Shown piece by piece: positions 8,505-17,455 of a stretch of DNA of 64,000 nt. How positions within the stretch are numbered: position 1 is the stretch's first letter; the number at the start of each line of letters is the position of its first letter. The notes beneath the pieces were generated by a model, which saw nothing but the letters and a program-made list of their open reading frames with translations, ran no database searches and was not told where the DNA came from. The translations under genes were made by a program, and so were the position numbers. Origin of the DNA: Rhodobacterales bacterium (GTDB lineage Bacteria; Pseudomonadota; Alphaproteobacteria; Rhodobacterales; Rhodobacteraceae); assembly GCA_025362795.1 (NCBI GenBank), contig JANYFE010000062.1:52797-116796 (forward strand), read 5' to 3'.

Positions 8505-10100
8505 TCAGGAATTGCCTCGAATCAGATCGGCGGCCTTTTCGCCGATCATGATTGTGGGTGCATTGGTGTTTGATCCGATCAGACTTGGCATGATCGAACT
8601 GTCGCAAATCCGCAGGCCGTCAACGCCGCGCACCCGCAATTGTGGGTCTATGACGGCCATTTCATCACGCCCCATGCGACAGGTGCCGACCGGATGATAA
8701 GACGTGCGGCCATGTTGCCGGGCATAGGCCTCATAGTCACTTTGGGTTTTGACAGCGGCATCTGGAAAGCAGATGGCCCGGATGTATTTTTGCAAGGACG
8801 GCTGGCTGAACATGTCCCGGCTGATCCGGACACCTTCCACCCCGATCCGCAGATCGTCCGGTTCTGCCAGAAAATTCGGGTCTACCACGGGCAAATCCCG
8901 TGGATCGGCCGACCGTAACGTCACCGTCCCCCGGCTTTTCGGCCGCAGCGTATAGGAATTCAGCGTTACCCCCGATTTCCCTTTCGGCGCCGAAGGCACC
9001 CCCGCCTCGGCGCCCGCCCCCGCCAGAAAATGAAACTGCAAATCCGGGCTGGGCGCGGCCTTGTCGGCGTACCAGAACGCCCCGCCCTCCACGACATTCG
9101 AGGCGATCGGACCGGTTTTGAACAGCGCATATTCGATGCCCGCCCACAGCGCCCAATGCGGTTTGTTGTATTTGTCCAGCGACGCATGCGCCTTCAACTC
9201 CGCCACAATGTCGATGCCGAAATGGTCCGTAAGGTTCTGCCCGACCCCCGGCAGATCCTGTGCAACTTTGATCCCCATGCTGTTCAGATGCGCCGCTGGC
9301 CCAATTCCCGAAAGCAGCATCAGCTTGGGCGACCCCACGGCACCCGAGGTTACGATCACCTCGCTGCCCGCCCGCACGATCTGCACAGCACCGGACAGCG
9401 CATATTCAACGCCCGTCGCGCGGCCTTTTTCGATGACCACCCGCAGCACCAGCGCATCGGTGATCAGCGTCAGGTTGGGCCGCTTCAACGCAGGCCGCAG
9501 ATAGCCGACCGCTGCGGAACAGCGCCGGCTGTTCTTGGTCGTGGTTTGGTAAACTCCGGCCCCGGCTTGGGTTTCACCATTGAAATCCGGGTTGTAGGGA
9601 ATGCCAAATTCCTGGCAGCTTTGCACGAACGCCCGCGTGACCGGTTGCGGATCGGGCAGGTTCGACACGCCCAAGGGCCCGTCTGTGCCATGCCAGCCGC
9701 CCGACAGAATCGTGTTGCCCTCTGATCGCAGGAAATACTTCTGAATGTCGGCAAAGCCCCAGCCCTCGGCACCCTCTGTCACCCAGCGGTCATAGTCGCT
9801 GGGATGGCCGCGCGTGAAAACCTGCGCGTTGATCGAAGACCCGCCCCCCAGCACCCGCGCCTGCGCGTAAGGAATTTCTCGATTGTTGACATGGCGTTGC
9901 GGCGCGGTGGTCAACCCCCAGGTCAGCGGTCCGGTGGTCATCTTGGCAAAACCAACCGGCACATGAATCAACGGATTGGTGTCGCGCCCCCCCGCCTCGA
10001 TCAGACACACCCGCAGGTCGGCGTTCTCCGACAGCCGCGCTGCCAGCACGCATCCCGCCGATCCCCCACCGACGATGACATAGTCAAAACCCTGTTTCAT
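8505..10100 (-). CDS. GMC family FAD-dependent oxidoreductase (choline dehydrogenase-like), copy 1
   Basis: 531 residues. N-terminal FAD-binding motif DYVIVGGGSAGCVLAARLSE, GMC signature 1 around LGGGSSINAQVFTRG, signature 2 around SGAVGSPKLMLLSGIGP, and the C-terminal catalytic His-Asn region SYHPVGTCRMG ... GSNTNAPTIMIGEKAA. No signal peptide, so a cytoplasmic alcohol dehydrogenase. It heads the packed part of the operon with the CoA-transferase. Family members oxidise choline, long-chain or aromatic alcohols, or polyethylene glycol; the substrate here cannot be read. It is clearly paralogous to the GMC gene at 11375-13048. Confidence 0.93.
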   Translation of the reverse strand: MKQGFDYVIVGGGSAGCVLAARLSENADLRVCLIEAGGRDTNPLIHVPVGFAKMTTGPLTWGLTTAPQRHVNNREIPYAQARVLGGGSSINAQVFTRGHPSDYDRWVTEGAEGWGFADIQKYFLRSEGNTILSGGWHGTDGPLGVSNLPDPQPVTRAFVQSCQEFGIPYNPDFNGETQAGAGVYQTTTKNSRRCSAAVGYLRPALKRPNLTLITDALVLRVVIEKGRATGVEYALSGAVQIVRAGSEVIVTSGAVGSPKLMLLSGIGPAAHLNSMGIKVAQDLPGVGQNLTDHFGIDIVAELKAHASLDKYNKPHWALWAGIEYALFKTGPIASNVVEGGAFWYADKAAPSPDLQFHFLAGAGAEAGVPSAPKGKSGVTLNSYTLRPKSRGTVTLRSADPRDLPVVDPNFLAEPDDLRIGVEGVRISRDMFSQPSLQKYIRAICFPDAAVKTQSDYEAYARQHGRTSYHPVGTCRMGRDEMAVIDPQLRVRGVDGLRICDSSIMPSLIGSNTNAPTIMIGEKAADLIRGNS

Positions 10101-10198
10101 CCACTCCCCCGCCTGCGGCCGCCAACTACAGGTGGGGGCAATCTACAAGTAACCATATAGTTAATTCAAGCCTCGACGTGACCGGTTTCAAGGGTGCT

Positions 10199-11215
10199 TC
10201 ACTTGATCGCGGCAATCGCCTTCATCGCGGCCACAAGCGTCTTTTCCGCGCTCGCGAAAGCTTCATCTATGAACTTGAATTGCTTATAGATTTCCTTGGC
10301 GTTCTTGGCTTTCTTGATAATGGCCGCATACTTTTTGCGCGCTCCGGCCTGCACCGAAAGCACCCGCTTCAGCGCAGCCAGTTTGGTGCTGGCGGCTTTC
10401 AGTTCCGGCTGCGCCAGACTTTTGTCCGTCTGCGCTTTTTCCAAAGCATATTTGCAATGCTTCTCGATCAGCTTGCCTTCCGCAACGGCCTTTTTGGCGG
10501 CAACCACCAGCACGCTTTCTTGCAGGATCGTCGGCAGACCGGCCTCGGTCGCACCCGATTTTGGCGCGAAATCAAGGATCTTTTCAATGATCTTTGCAAA
10601 CTTGGCGGCATAGGTGTCCATCTTGGTGTCCACCTCGGATTTATAGGCGTTGCCCGCTTCTGCCAGATTCTTGCTGTCGGCAGCGATCTGCTTTTTAAGC
10701 TTATCCAAGGCCGCGCCCTGCCTTTTGAAGTCTTTTTCCAGCGTATCAACCGCTTTGACGACCGAAGGCGTCAGCGTGCCCTTTCCCGCTTTGGCCTTGG
10801 CCTGATCCTTTTTCAACGCGTCCTGCGCGTCTTTCAGTTCGGTTTCATGCAGTTTCAGATCGGTATCTATATGTTCCAACAGGATTTTTAGATCGTTGAT
10901 CGTCTGCTTGGCTTCGTTCGTCATCTGGCGGCATTTGACCTGCTCTTTCCAAAGCGCATCAACGGCCTTGTCCAGCGCCTTGTAAGCGTCGTTGAATGGC
11001 TTGTTCTTGCGAAAATCCGCAAGACTTTCGCCCACAACCCCGTCCGCGCGGGCCTTGACCAATGCGGCGGGCAATTTTTCCTGAATAGCTTCAATACCTT
11101 GGTATTCCTTCAAAAACGCATCGACCTGCGCTTTCACGGCCTTGGCGGAATATTTCGAGATGGCAGATTCCAGCTCCTTATAACCCGCCTCGTGGTTGCC
11201 CCATTTTTCGGCCAT
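10199..11215 (-). CDS. Lysine-rich, all-helical protein of unknown function
   Basis: 338 residues from the ATG at 11215 (MAEKWGNHEAGYKELESAIS); the 21 residues upstream in the track ORF lack helical character. I do not recognise a family. The sequence is almost wholly helix-forming, rich in Lys, Ala, Glu and Asp, with heptad-like stretches near residues 100-210 (DLKLHETELKDAQDALKKDQ and onward) and 240-330. No signal peptide or hydrophobic membrane segment is evident, and only two Cys are seen. By eye its GC content is below that of both neighbours, consistent with transfer. It lies in the same orientation between two GMC oxidoreductase genes with gaps of 98 and 159 bases, so it may have its own promoter. 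Confidence 0.8.
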   Translation of the reverse strand: MAEKWGNHEAGYKELESAISKYSAKAVKAQVDAFLKEYQGIEAIQEKLPAALVKARADGVVGESLADFRKNKPFNDAYKALDKAVDALWKEQVKCRQMTNEAKQTINDLKILLEHIDTDLKLHETELKDAQDALKKDQAKAKAGKGTLTPSVVKAVDTLEKDFKRQGAALDKLKKQIAADSKNLAEAGNAYKSEVDTKMDTYAAKFAKIIEKILDFAPKSGATEAGLPTILQESVLVVAAKKAVAEGKLIEKHCKYALEKAQTDKSLAQPELKAASTKLAALKRVLSVQAGARKKYAAIIKKAKNAKEIYKQFKFIDEAFASAEKTLVAAMKAIAAIK

Positions 11216-11374
11216 GCCCCAAACGCCTTTATCATTTCGTGCAGATGGCCAGTTTAGCGGCGAATGGCGTTGTGGCAAAACAAAAAGACAAGAATCGGCA
11301 TGTGCGGTGAAGCCCGGGCTGCCACATGATGCGCGGTATAACGTGCTCTTAAAAACCCTGCGCCCAATCTGTGG

Positions 11375-13048
11375 TCAGGCCAGGTCACGCCGCCGGTCGT
11401 TGCGGTCTTCGGCAAAAACCGTGGCCGGCAGCGGCGGCAGTCCGCGGATCATATCCGACGCCTTTTCACCCACCATGATCGCCGGCGCATTGGTGTTGGA
11501 TGACGGCACGTTCGGCATTACCGAAGCATCGGCAATCCGCAGCCCCGCCAGTCCCCGCACCCGCAAATCAGGCTCTACGACAGCCAAATCATCATAACCC
11601 ATCCGACAGGTGCCAACCGGATGATGATCAGTTTTGGCCATGCGGCAGGCATATTCGAACAACGCCGCGCGGCTGGTCACATCCGGGCCCGGCAGCACCT
11701 CTGCCCGCAGCCACGGCTTCAGGGCGGGTTGGCGCAGAATTTCCCGCGCCATCTCCAACCCTTTCAGCGACATCTCCAGATCGTAGGACTCCGCCCAGTA
11801 GTTCGGGTCAATCAACGGCGCGGCGGTCGGATCGCTGGTCGCCAACTGTACCGTGCCACGCGATTTGGGCCGCAACAAAGCCGAATTGAGCGTGATTCCC
11901 GATCCGTTGATCGTGGCAATCCCTTTCTCTATCCCCGAGCCCTGTCCGAAATGAAACTGGATGTCCGGCGATTGCGCCCGTGGGTCCGCATACCAGAACC
12001 CGCCTGTCTCAAACAACGAAGCGGCGACCGGGCCTGACTTGAACAGCATATACTGCAACCCCGCCAAAAGGGTCCGGTCCAGCCGCTTGACGCCGTCATA
12101 GGAATGCGGCCCGGTGCATTCTGCCAGCACGCACAGATCGACATGGTCCTGCAAATTCTGGCCAACGCCCGGCAGATCGTGCACGATCGGCACCCCCACC
12201 TGTCGCAGATGCTCCGCCGGCCCAATGCCCGACAGCAGCAGCAGTCGCGGCGAGCCGATGGCACCAGAGGTCAGGATCACCTCCTGATCCGCCGCCATAA
12301 CTTCCCCAGTGTTCAACTCGACCCCTGTCGCGCGACCCTTGGCCGTGAGGATACGCCGCACCGCGATGCCCGTGCGGACGATCAGATTGGGTCGAAGTTC
12401 CGCCTCGCGCAGATAGGCCACGGCGGTGGACGACCGTCGGACATCGCGTTGCGTTAGTTGATAATACCCAACCCCGGCCTGCCGCACCCCGTTGAAGTCG
12501 GCGTTATAGGGCAGACCATATTCCTGCCCGGCCCGAATGAACGCATCGCAGATCGGCAGGGTGGCACGCGGCATTGACACGCCCAACGGACCGTCTGCGC
12601 CGTGAAAATCGTCACTAAACCGCTCATTTCCCTCTGCGCGTTTGAAATACGGCAGGACGTCACGGTAGGCCCAGCCGTCACATCCCGCTGCGGCCCAGCC
12701 ATCATAGTCCCGCCGGTTGCCGCGGGTATAGATCTGCGCGTTGATGGTGGAACCGCCGCCAATCACCTTGGCCTGCGTATACCACAGGCTGCGCCCCTGC
12801 ATGTGACGTTGCGGCACCGTAGACCAGCCCCAAGACCCGATCCCTTTGGTCATCCGCGCAAAACCGGCGGGCCAGTGGTACAAAATTCTGCCGTCCCGAC
12901 CGCCTGCCTCCAGCAGCAGAACGCGGGCAGCAGGGTCTTCGCTTAACCGCGCCGCAAGAACGCACCCACAAGAGCCGCCGCCGACGATGATATAGTCAAA
13001 CCCGGCCAAATCATCCCCGCAAGTAACTGTCTGGTTCAGTGTTAGCAC
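11375..13048 (-). CDS. GMC family FAD-dependent oxidoreductase, copy 2
   Basis: 557 residues using the GTG at 13048, which has a GGAGGG ribosome-binding site 4 bases upstream; the track ORF start at 13210 would run through the divergent promoter and the start of the XdhC gene. FAD motif DYIIVGGGSCGCVLAARLSE, GMC signatures GGGSTINAQIYTRG and TSGAIGSPRLLLLSGIGP, and C-terminal DHHPVGTCRMGYDD ... SSNTNAPAIMVGEKAS are all present. Similar along its length to copy 1. It is the first gene of the minus-strand catabolic block and diverges from an XdhC-like gene. Alcohol substrate unknown. Confidence 0.9.
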   Translation of the reverse strand: MLTLNQTVTCGDDLAGFDYIIVGGGSCGCVLAARLSEDPAARVLLLEAGGRDGRILYHWPAGFARMTKGIGSWGWSTVPQRHMQGRSLWYTQAKVIGGGSTINAQIYTRGNRRDYDGWAAAGCDGWAYRDVLPYFKRAEGNERFSDDFHGADGPLGVSMPRATLPICDAFIRAGQEYGLPYNADFNGVRQAGVGYYQLTQRDVRRSSTAVAYLREAELRPNLIVRTGIAVRRILTAKGRATGVELNTGEVMAADQEVILTSGAIGSPRLLLLSGIGPAEHLRQVGVPIVHDLPGVGQNLQDHVDLCVLAECTGPHSYDGVKRLDRTLLAGLQYMLFKSGPVAASLFETGGFWYADPRAQSPDIQFHFGQGSGIEKGIATINGSGITLNSALLRPKSRGTVQLATSDPTAAPLIDPNYWAESYDLEMSLKGLEMAREILRQPALKPWLRAEVLPGPDVTSRAALFEYACRMAKTDHHPVGTCRMGYDDLAVVEPDLRVRGLAGLRIADASVMPNVPSSNTNAPAIMVGEKASDMIRGLPPLPATVFAEDRNDRRRDLA

Positions 13049-13131
13049 GCGACCCTCCGCCGTCAAGCAGCGGCAATGGCAAATGCGGCGGAATGCCCCT
13101 AGATAGAAGGGGCGGCAACCAGGGGGCCCAG

Positions 13132-14043
13132 ATGATCGAATATGCCAGCAATCGGGTGCCCTTGAAGCTGCTGGCCGAACGGGGCGGCTGTCTGGCGGCC
13201 ATCGTCGCAATCGAAGGCACGTCCTATCGCAACCTCGGCACCATGATGGCCTTCGGGCCGGACGGGCAGCGGGTCGGGTCGTTGTCGTCCGGCTGCATCG
13301 AGGATGACATTGCCGATCACGCCAGGGCGGCCCTGATCAGCGGCAAGACTGTGTCGTTGCGCTATGGGGCCGGGTCGCCGTTTTTCGATCTGAAACTGCC
13401 CTGCGGGGGCGGGTTGCAGGTGCTGCTGGTGCCCAACCCGGACCGATCAATTTTGGCGGCGATCCTCGCGCGGGGCGACGCGCGGCAGGATGCCGTGATA
13501 AGTCTCGGGTTGGTCACGGGCGAGCTGTCGCTGTCTGAATGCCTTGACCCCGGCCATCTGCAAATCACGTTGCAACCCGAACTGCGGTTCTGGGTTTATG
13601 GTCACGGGATCGAGGCCATGGCCTTCGCATTGATGGCACAGGCTGCGGGGTATGATGTGACCCTATTCGGCCAACAGAGCCTACAATCCGACCTGTCCCG
13701 CATCGGTCCGCTGCCGATTGAAACCGTCACCAGCTTTCGCAGTCACATCTGCCCGACCCCGGACCGACGGACCGCGGTGACCCTGTTCTTTCATGACCAT
13801 GAAAACGAGGCGCGGATCTTGCAGCAGTTTTTGCCCACCGACGCCTTCTTCATCGGCGCACAAGGCAGCCTGCACGCCAGACACCGGCTGTTGGAGGAAC
13901 TGAGCATCGCCGGCGTCACAGCCGCGCATATCGCCCGTTTAAGCCCGACCTTCGGCCTGCTGCCGTCCTGCCGCGATCCGCGAACGCTGGCGGTGTCGGT
14001 GCTGGCCCATGTTCTGGCCGTTGCGGCCGAACCGCATCAGTAG
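13132..14043 (+). CDS. XdhC/CoxI family protein
   Basis: 303 residues from the ATG at 13132, preceded by a purine-rich stretch; the track start at 13039 overlaps the divergent GMC gene. N-terminal XdhC/CoxI domain (GTSYRNLGTMMAF, GSLSSGCIEDDI) and a C-terminal Rossmann-like XdhC_C domain (DAFFIGAQGSLHARHRLLEEL). Characterised XdhC proteins bind molybdenum cofactor and insert it, sulfurated, into xanthine dehydrogenase-type enzymes. No molybdenum hydroxylase gene lies in the window, so the client, if any, is elsewhere. The 83-base gap to the GMC gene must hold the divergent promoters. Confidence 0.88.
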   Translation: MIEYASNRVPLKLLAERGGCLAAIVAIEGTSYRNLGTMMAFGPDGQRVGSLSSGCIEDDIADHARAALISGKTVSLRYGAGSPFFDLKLPCGGGLQVLLVPNPDRSILAAILARGDARQDAVISLGLVTGELSLSECLDPGHLQITLQPELRFWVYGHGIEAMAFALMAQAAGYDVTLFGQQSLQSDLSRIGPLPIETVTSFRSHICPTPDRRTAVTLFFHDHENEARILQQFLPTDAFFIGAQGSLHARHRLLEELSIAGVTAAHIARLSPTFGLLPSCRDPRTLAVSVLAHVLAVAAEPHQ

Positions 14044-14133
14044 CGAAAATCGGGGCCCGCCGCTGGAATGGCCCAACGCAGGACGGCGTCATCGCACCAC
14101 GCTACAGAACATCCCCCTGCAGCCGGCTCTTAG

Positions 14134-15126
14134 TCAGGCCCGCACATCCACCACCACCCGCCCCTGCACCGCGCCCCGCAAGATCGCCGCCCCGAGTCCG
14201 GGCACCTCGGCCAATGTCGCGGGGCGGATCATCGCCTCCAGCTTGTCCATCGGCAAATCCCGCGCCAGACGGTGCCACGCCTGCTCGCGCCGCGCGAATG
14301 GCATCAGAACCGAATCGATCCCCAACAAATTCACGCCGCGCAGCAGGAACGGAATGACCGATCCGGGCAGCCCCGCTCCCCCTGCCAGGCCGACCGCAGC
14401 AACCGACGCACCATATTTCATCTGCCCCAGCACCCGCGCAAGCATCGCGCCACCGACCGCGTCAATGCACCCGCTCCAGGTCTCCACCTCCAGCGGCCGC
14501 TTCACTGTTTCCGCCAGCTCTGCCCGCGGAATGATCCGCTCCGCACCCAGCCCGCGCAGATAGTCCTCGGTCTCCGGCCTTCCGGTAACGGCGGCCACGG
14601 CATAGCCAAGCTGTGCAAGTATCGCCACCGCGACCGACCCGACACCCCCCGCCGCGCCCGTCACCAGTACCTCGCCGCCCTCAGGCCGCAGCCCATGTTC
14701 CTCCAGCGCCATGACCGCCAGCATTGCCGTCAGCCCCGCCGTTCCGATCGCCATCGCCGCCCGCGTCCTGATCCCCTCGGGCAGCGGGACCAGCCAATCC
14801 GCGCGGGCGCGGGCGCGGGTCGCATAGCCGCCCCAATGCAGCTCGCCCACCCGCCATCCGGTCAGCACCACAGTATCGCCGGGAAAATAGCGCGCGTCGC
14901 TGGAATGCTCGACCACCCCGGCAAAGTCGATCCCCGCCACATGCGGCCAAACCCGGACCAACCCACCGCCGCTGGGCGACAGACACAGCCCGTCCTTGTA
15001 GTTCACCGTCGAATATTCGACCGCCACCGTGACCTCGCCCGCAGGCAACCGGTCATCCTCCAGGTCCTGCACCGTCGCCTGCGCCAGACCTTCCTCGACT
15101 TTATCCAGCACCAAAGCGCGAAACAT
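14134..15126 (-). CDS. acuI: NADPH-dependent acrylyl-CoA reductase-like MDR protein (AcuI/YhdH family)
   Basis: 330 residues from the ATG at 15126 (MFRALVLDKVEEG). The medium-chain dehydrogenase fold is clear: VEYSTVNYKDGLCLS, then the nucleotide-binding VTGAAGGVGSVAVAILAQLG; zinc-binding cysteines of alcohol dehydrogenases are absent. The AcuI family reduces acrylyl-CoA to propionyl-CoA and is widespread in Rhodobacterales, where it detoxifies acrylate from DMSP cleavage and 3-hydroxypropionate metabolism. No DMSP lyase gene is nearby. Assignment to AcuI rather than another quinone-reductase-like protein rests on overall length and motif pattern. Confidence 0.85.
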   Translation of the reverse strand: MFRALVLDKVEEGLAQATVQDLEDDRLPAGEVTVAVEYSTVNYKDGLCLSPSGGGLVRVWPHVAGIDFAGVVEHSSDARYFPGDTVVLTGWRVGELHWGGYATRARARADWLVPLPEGIRTRAAMAIGTAGLTAMLAVMALEEHGLRPEGGEVLVTGAAGGVGSVAVAILAQLGYAVAAVTGRPETEDYLRGLGAERIIPRAELAETVKRPLEVETWSGCIDAVGGAMLARVLGQMKYGASVAAVGLAGGAGLPGSVIPFLLRGVNLLGIDSVLMPFARREQAWHRLARDLPMDKLEAMIRPATLAEVPGLGAAILRGAVQGRVVVDVRA

Positions 15127-15255
15127 GACGACCCCCTTTTTCCTTGCCCCACAAGACCCAAACCGCCGCCCAAGGTCCATCGCAAAAGTGCCGCGTTGAC
15201 CGGGGGCCATCTCACCGCTAATTCCGGGGCATCCATATCCAGATCGGACCACATC

Positions 15256-15870
15256 TTGACCATCCATCTCTACCAGAACGACCTGCCCGCCGGCCTGAAC
15301 CTTGGCACCATCGTCGCCATTGATACCGAGACGATGGGCCTTGACCCGCGCCGCGACCGGCTGTGTCTGGTGCAATTGTCATCCGGCGATGGCAACGCGC
15401 ATTTGGTGCAAATTGCCAAGGGTCAGACTGCTGCCCCCAACTTGACCCGGATGCTGACCGATCCCAAAACGCTGAAACTGTTCCACTTCGGCCGGTTCGA
15501 CATTGCGATGATGCAGCAGGCCTTCGGTGTCGTCACCGCCCCGGTCTGGTGCACCAAGATCGCCGCCAAACTGGTGCGCACCTTCACCGACCGCCACGGG
15601 TTGAAATACCTGCTGCAGGAAATGGTCGGCGTCGATGTCTCCAAACAGCAGCAAACTTCGGACTGGGGGGCAACGACCCTGACCGACGCCCAAAAAGAAT
15701 ATGCCGCCTCTGACGTGCTTTACCTGCACAAGCTGAAAGACGCGCTCGAAGCCTGCCTGATCCGCGAAGACCGGCTCGACCTCGCCTTGCGCTGTTTCGC
15801 GTTTCTGCCGACCCGCTGCGAACTGGACCTGAAAGGTTGGGACGATCCGAATGACATCTTCCACCACTGA
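15256..15870 (+). CDS. rnd: Ribonuclease D-like 3'-5' exonuclease
   Basis: 204 residues if the TTG at 15256 is the start (LTIHLYQNDLPAGLNLG); no ATG occurs nearby and the upstream part of the long track ORF is antisense to acuI. DEDD exonuclease residues are visible: AIDTETMGL, FHFGRFDIAMM and YAASDVLYLHKL. It lacks the HRDC domains of full-length RNase D, as do other short alphaproteobacterial versions. It acts on structured RNA 3' ends, probably tRNA precursors. Its end overlaps the kdsD start by 20 bases. The start codon is the uncertain part. Confidence 0.85.
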   Translation: MTIHLYQNDLPAGLNLGTIVAIDTETMGLDPRRDRLCLVQLSSGDGNAHLVQIAKGQTAAPNLTRMLTDPKTLKLFHFGRFDIAMMQQAFGVVTAPVWCTKIAAKLVRTFTDRHGLKYLLQEMVGVDVSKQQQTSDWGATTLTDAQKEYAASDVLYLHKLKDALEACLIREDRLDLALRCFAFLPTRCELDLKGWDDPNDIFHH

Positions 15871-16816
15871 TTTTCTGGCCACAGCCCGCCGCGTCATCAC
15901 CCGCGAGGCCGAGGCGCTGACCATCCTCGCCGGTACGCTGAACGGCGACTTTACCCAGGCCATCGACCTGATCATCGCCTGCAAAGGCCGCGTTATCGTA
16001 TCTGGCATGGGCAAATCGGGCCATATCGGCCGCAAAATCGCCGCGACCTTCGCCTCGACCGGCACCCCCGCAATGTTCATTCACCCGGCAGAGGCCAGCC
16101 ACGGCGACCTTGGCATGGTCATGTCGGGCGATGTGGTGCTGGCGTTGTCGAAATCCGGTGAAACCCCGGAACTGTCCGACATCGTCGCCCACACCCGCCG
16201 CTTTGATATTCCCTTGATCGGCATCACCGCCAAGGCCGACAGCACCCTTGCCCGCCAGTCCGATGTGACCCTGATCCTGCCCCCCGCGTCCGAGGCGTGC
16301 GACACCGGCATTGTTCCCACCACCTCCACCACCATGACCCTTGCCCTTGGCGACGCGATTGCCATCGCCCTGATGGAACACCGCCAGTTTACCCCCGACC
16401 ATTTCCGCATCTTCCACCCCGGTGGCCGTCTGGGGGCGAAACTGCTCAAGGTCCGCGACCTGATGCACAGCGACCTGCCGCTGACCGCTGCCACCAGCCC
16501 GATGAGCGAGGCGCTCCTTTCGATCAGCCGCTCCGGCTTTGGTGTCACCGGTGTCACGGACCACTCTGGTGCCCTGACCGGCATCATCACCGACGGCGAC
16601 CTGCGCCGCCATATGGACGGGCTGCTGACCCTGACGGCGGGTCAGGTGATGACAAGCAACCCGCGCACCATCCTGCCAGAGGCGTTGGCGGAAAAGGCCC
16701 TGGCCCTGATGAATGACCGCAAGATCACCACCCTGTTCGTGCTGGACCCCGCGACCGGGCCGCACGCGCTTGGCATCCTGCACATCCACGACCTCTTGCG
16801 CGCCGGGGTGGTGTGA
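15851..16816 (+). CDS. kdsD: D-arabinose-5-phosphate isomerase (KpsF/GutQ family)
   Basis: 321 residues. N-terminal SIS domain with VIVSGMGKSGHIGRKIAATF and VLALSKSGETPELSDI, then a pair of CBS domains from about residue 205 (VRDLMHSDLPLTAATSPMSE, VMTSNPRTILPEALAEKALA). Interconverts ribulose-5-P and arabinose-5-P, the first step of Kdo synthesis. Followed directly by the LPS transport genes (TGATG junction with lptC), with kdsB further along in the window. Confidence 0.95.
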   Translation: MTSSTTDFLATARRVITREAEALTILAGTLNGDFTQAIDLIIACKGRVIVSGMGKSGHIGRKIAATFASTGTPAMFIHPAEASHGDLGMVMSGDVVLALSKSGETPELSDIVAHTRRFDIPLIGITAKADSTLARQSDVTLILPPASEACDTGIVPTTSTTMTLALGDAIAIALMEHRQFTPDHFRIFHPGGRLGAKLLKVRDLMHSDLPLTAATSPMSEALLSISRSGFGVTGVTDHSGALTGIITDGDLRRHMDGLLTLTAGQVMTSNPRTILPEALAEKALALMNDRKITTLFVLDPATGPHALGILHIHDLLRAGVV

Positions 16817-17445
16817 TGGACTGGACTCGCCGCGACAACTTTCACTCGCGGTTGGTGTTCTGGCTGAAAATCCTGTTGCCGCTGTCCGCCCTCGCCATCC
16901 TGTCCACCCTGTTCATGGTGTCGCGCAGCTTAAACCCCGAAGACGCGATCCCCTATGCCAATGTCGATATTGCCGACCGGGTCAGGGAACCCCGCGTGAC
17001 CGCTGCGGTGTTTGCCGGGATGACCGCCGATGGTGCCGCCCTGACCATCAAGGCCGCACAGGCGAAACCCGGCGTGTCCGGCACCGCCGATGCCGGCCAC
17101 GCCAGCGATCTCAGCGGCCTGCTGGAGACCCCGGACGGTGCCCGCACCGACCTTGCCGCCGAAGCCGCACAGTTGGATCAGGCGGCCCGGGTGATGAACC
17201 TGTCAGGCGGCGTGGTCGTCACCAACTCGGCAGGCTACCGGATCGCGATGCCGGGCATGGCCGTCCAACTGGATGACACCGGGCTGGATAGCACCGGTGC
17301 CGTCACGGCGACCGGACCGGTTGGCCAGATCACCGCGGACGCGATGCACCTTGGTCGCGCCGACCCGGATGCCAGTGCAAACAAGCCCGCCTATCTTCTG
17401 GTTTTCAAAGGCAACGTGCGGCTGCTATACCAGCCGGTGAATTAG
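16816..17445 (+). CDS. lptC: LPS export system protein LptC
   Basis: 209 residues from the ATG at 16816, which overlaps the kdsD stop; a GTG one codon earlier is possible. One N-terminal membrane segment (FWLKILLPLSALAILSTLFM) anchors a periplasmic domain. Sequence divergence is high, as is usual for LptC, but position between kdsD and lptA-lptB and the topology support the call. It links the LptBFG transporter to LptA across the periplasm. Confidence 0.88.
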   Translation: MDWTRRDNFHSRLVFWLKILLPLSALAILSTLFMVSRSLNPEDAIPYANVDIADRVREPRVTAAVFAGMTADGAALTIKAAQAKPGVSGTADAGHASDLSGLLETPDGARTDLAAEAAQLDQAARVMNLSGGVVVTNSAGYRIAMPGMAVQLDDTGLDSTGAVTATGPVGQITADAMHLGRADPDASANKPAYLLVFKGNVRLLYQPVN

Positions 17446-17455
17446 GGGTCTGACG

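Noticed and set aside
14272-15255. Upstream two-thirds of the 532-codon ORF containing RNase D
   Set aside because: This part is antisense to acuI and Arg/His/Pro-rich; only the C-terminal 204 codons match RNase D.
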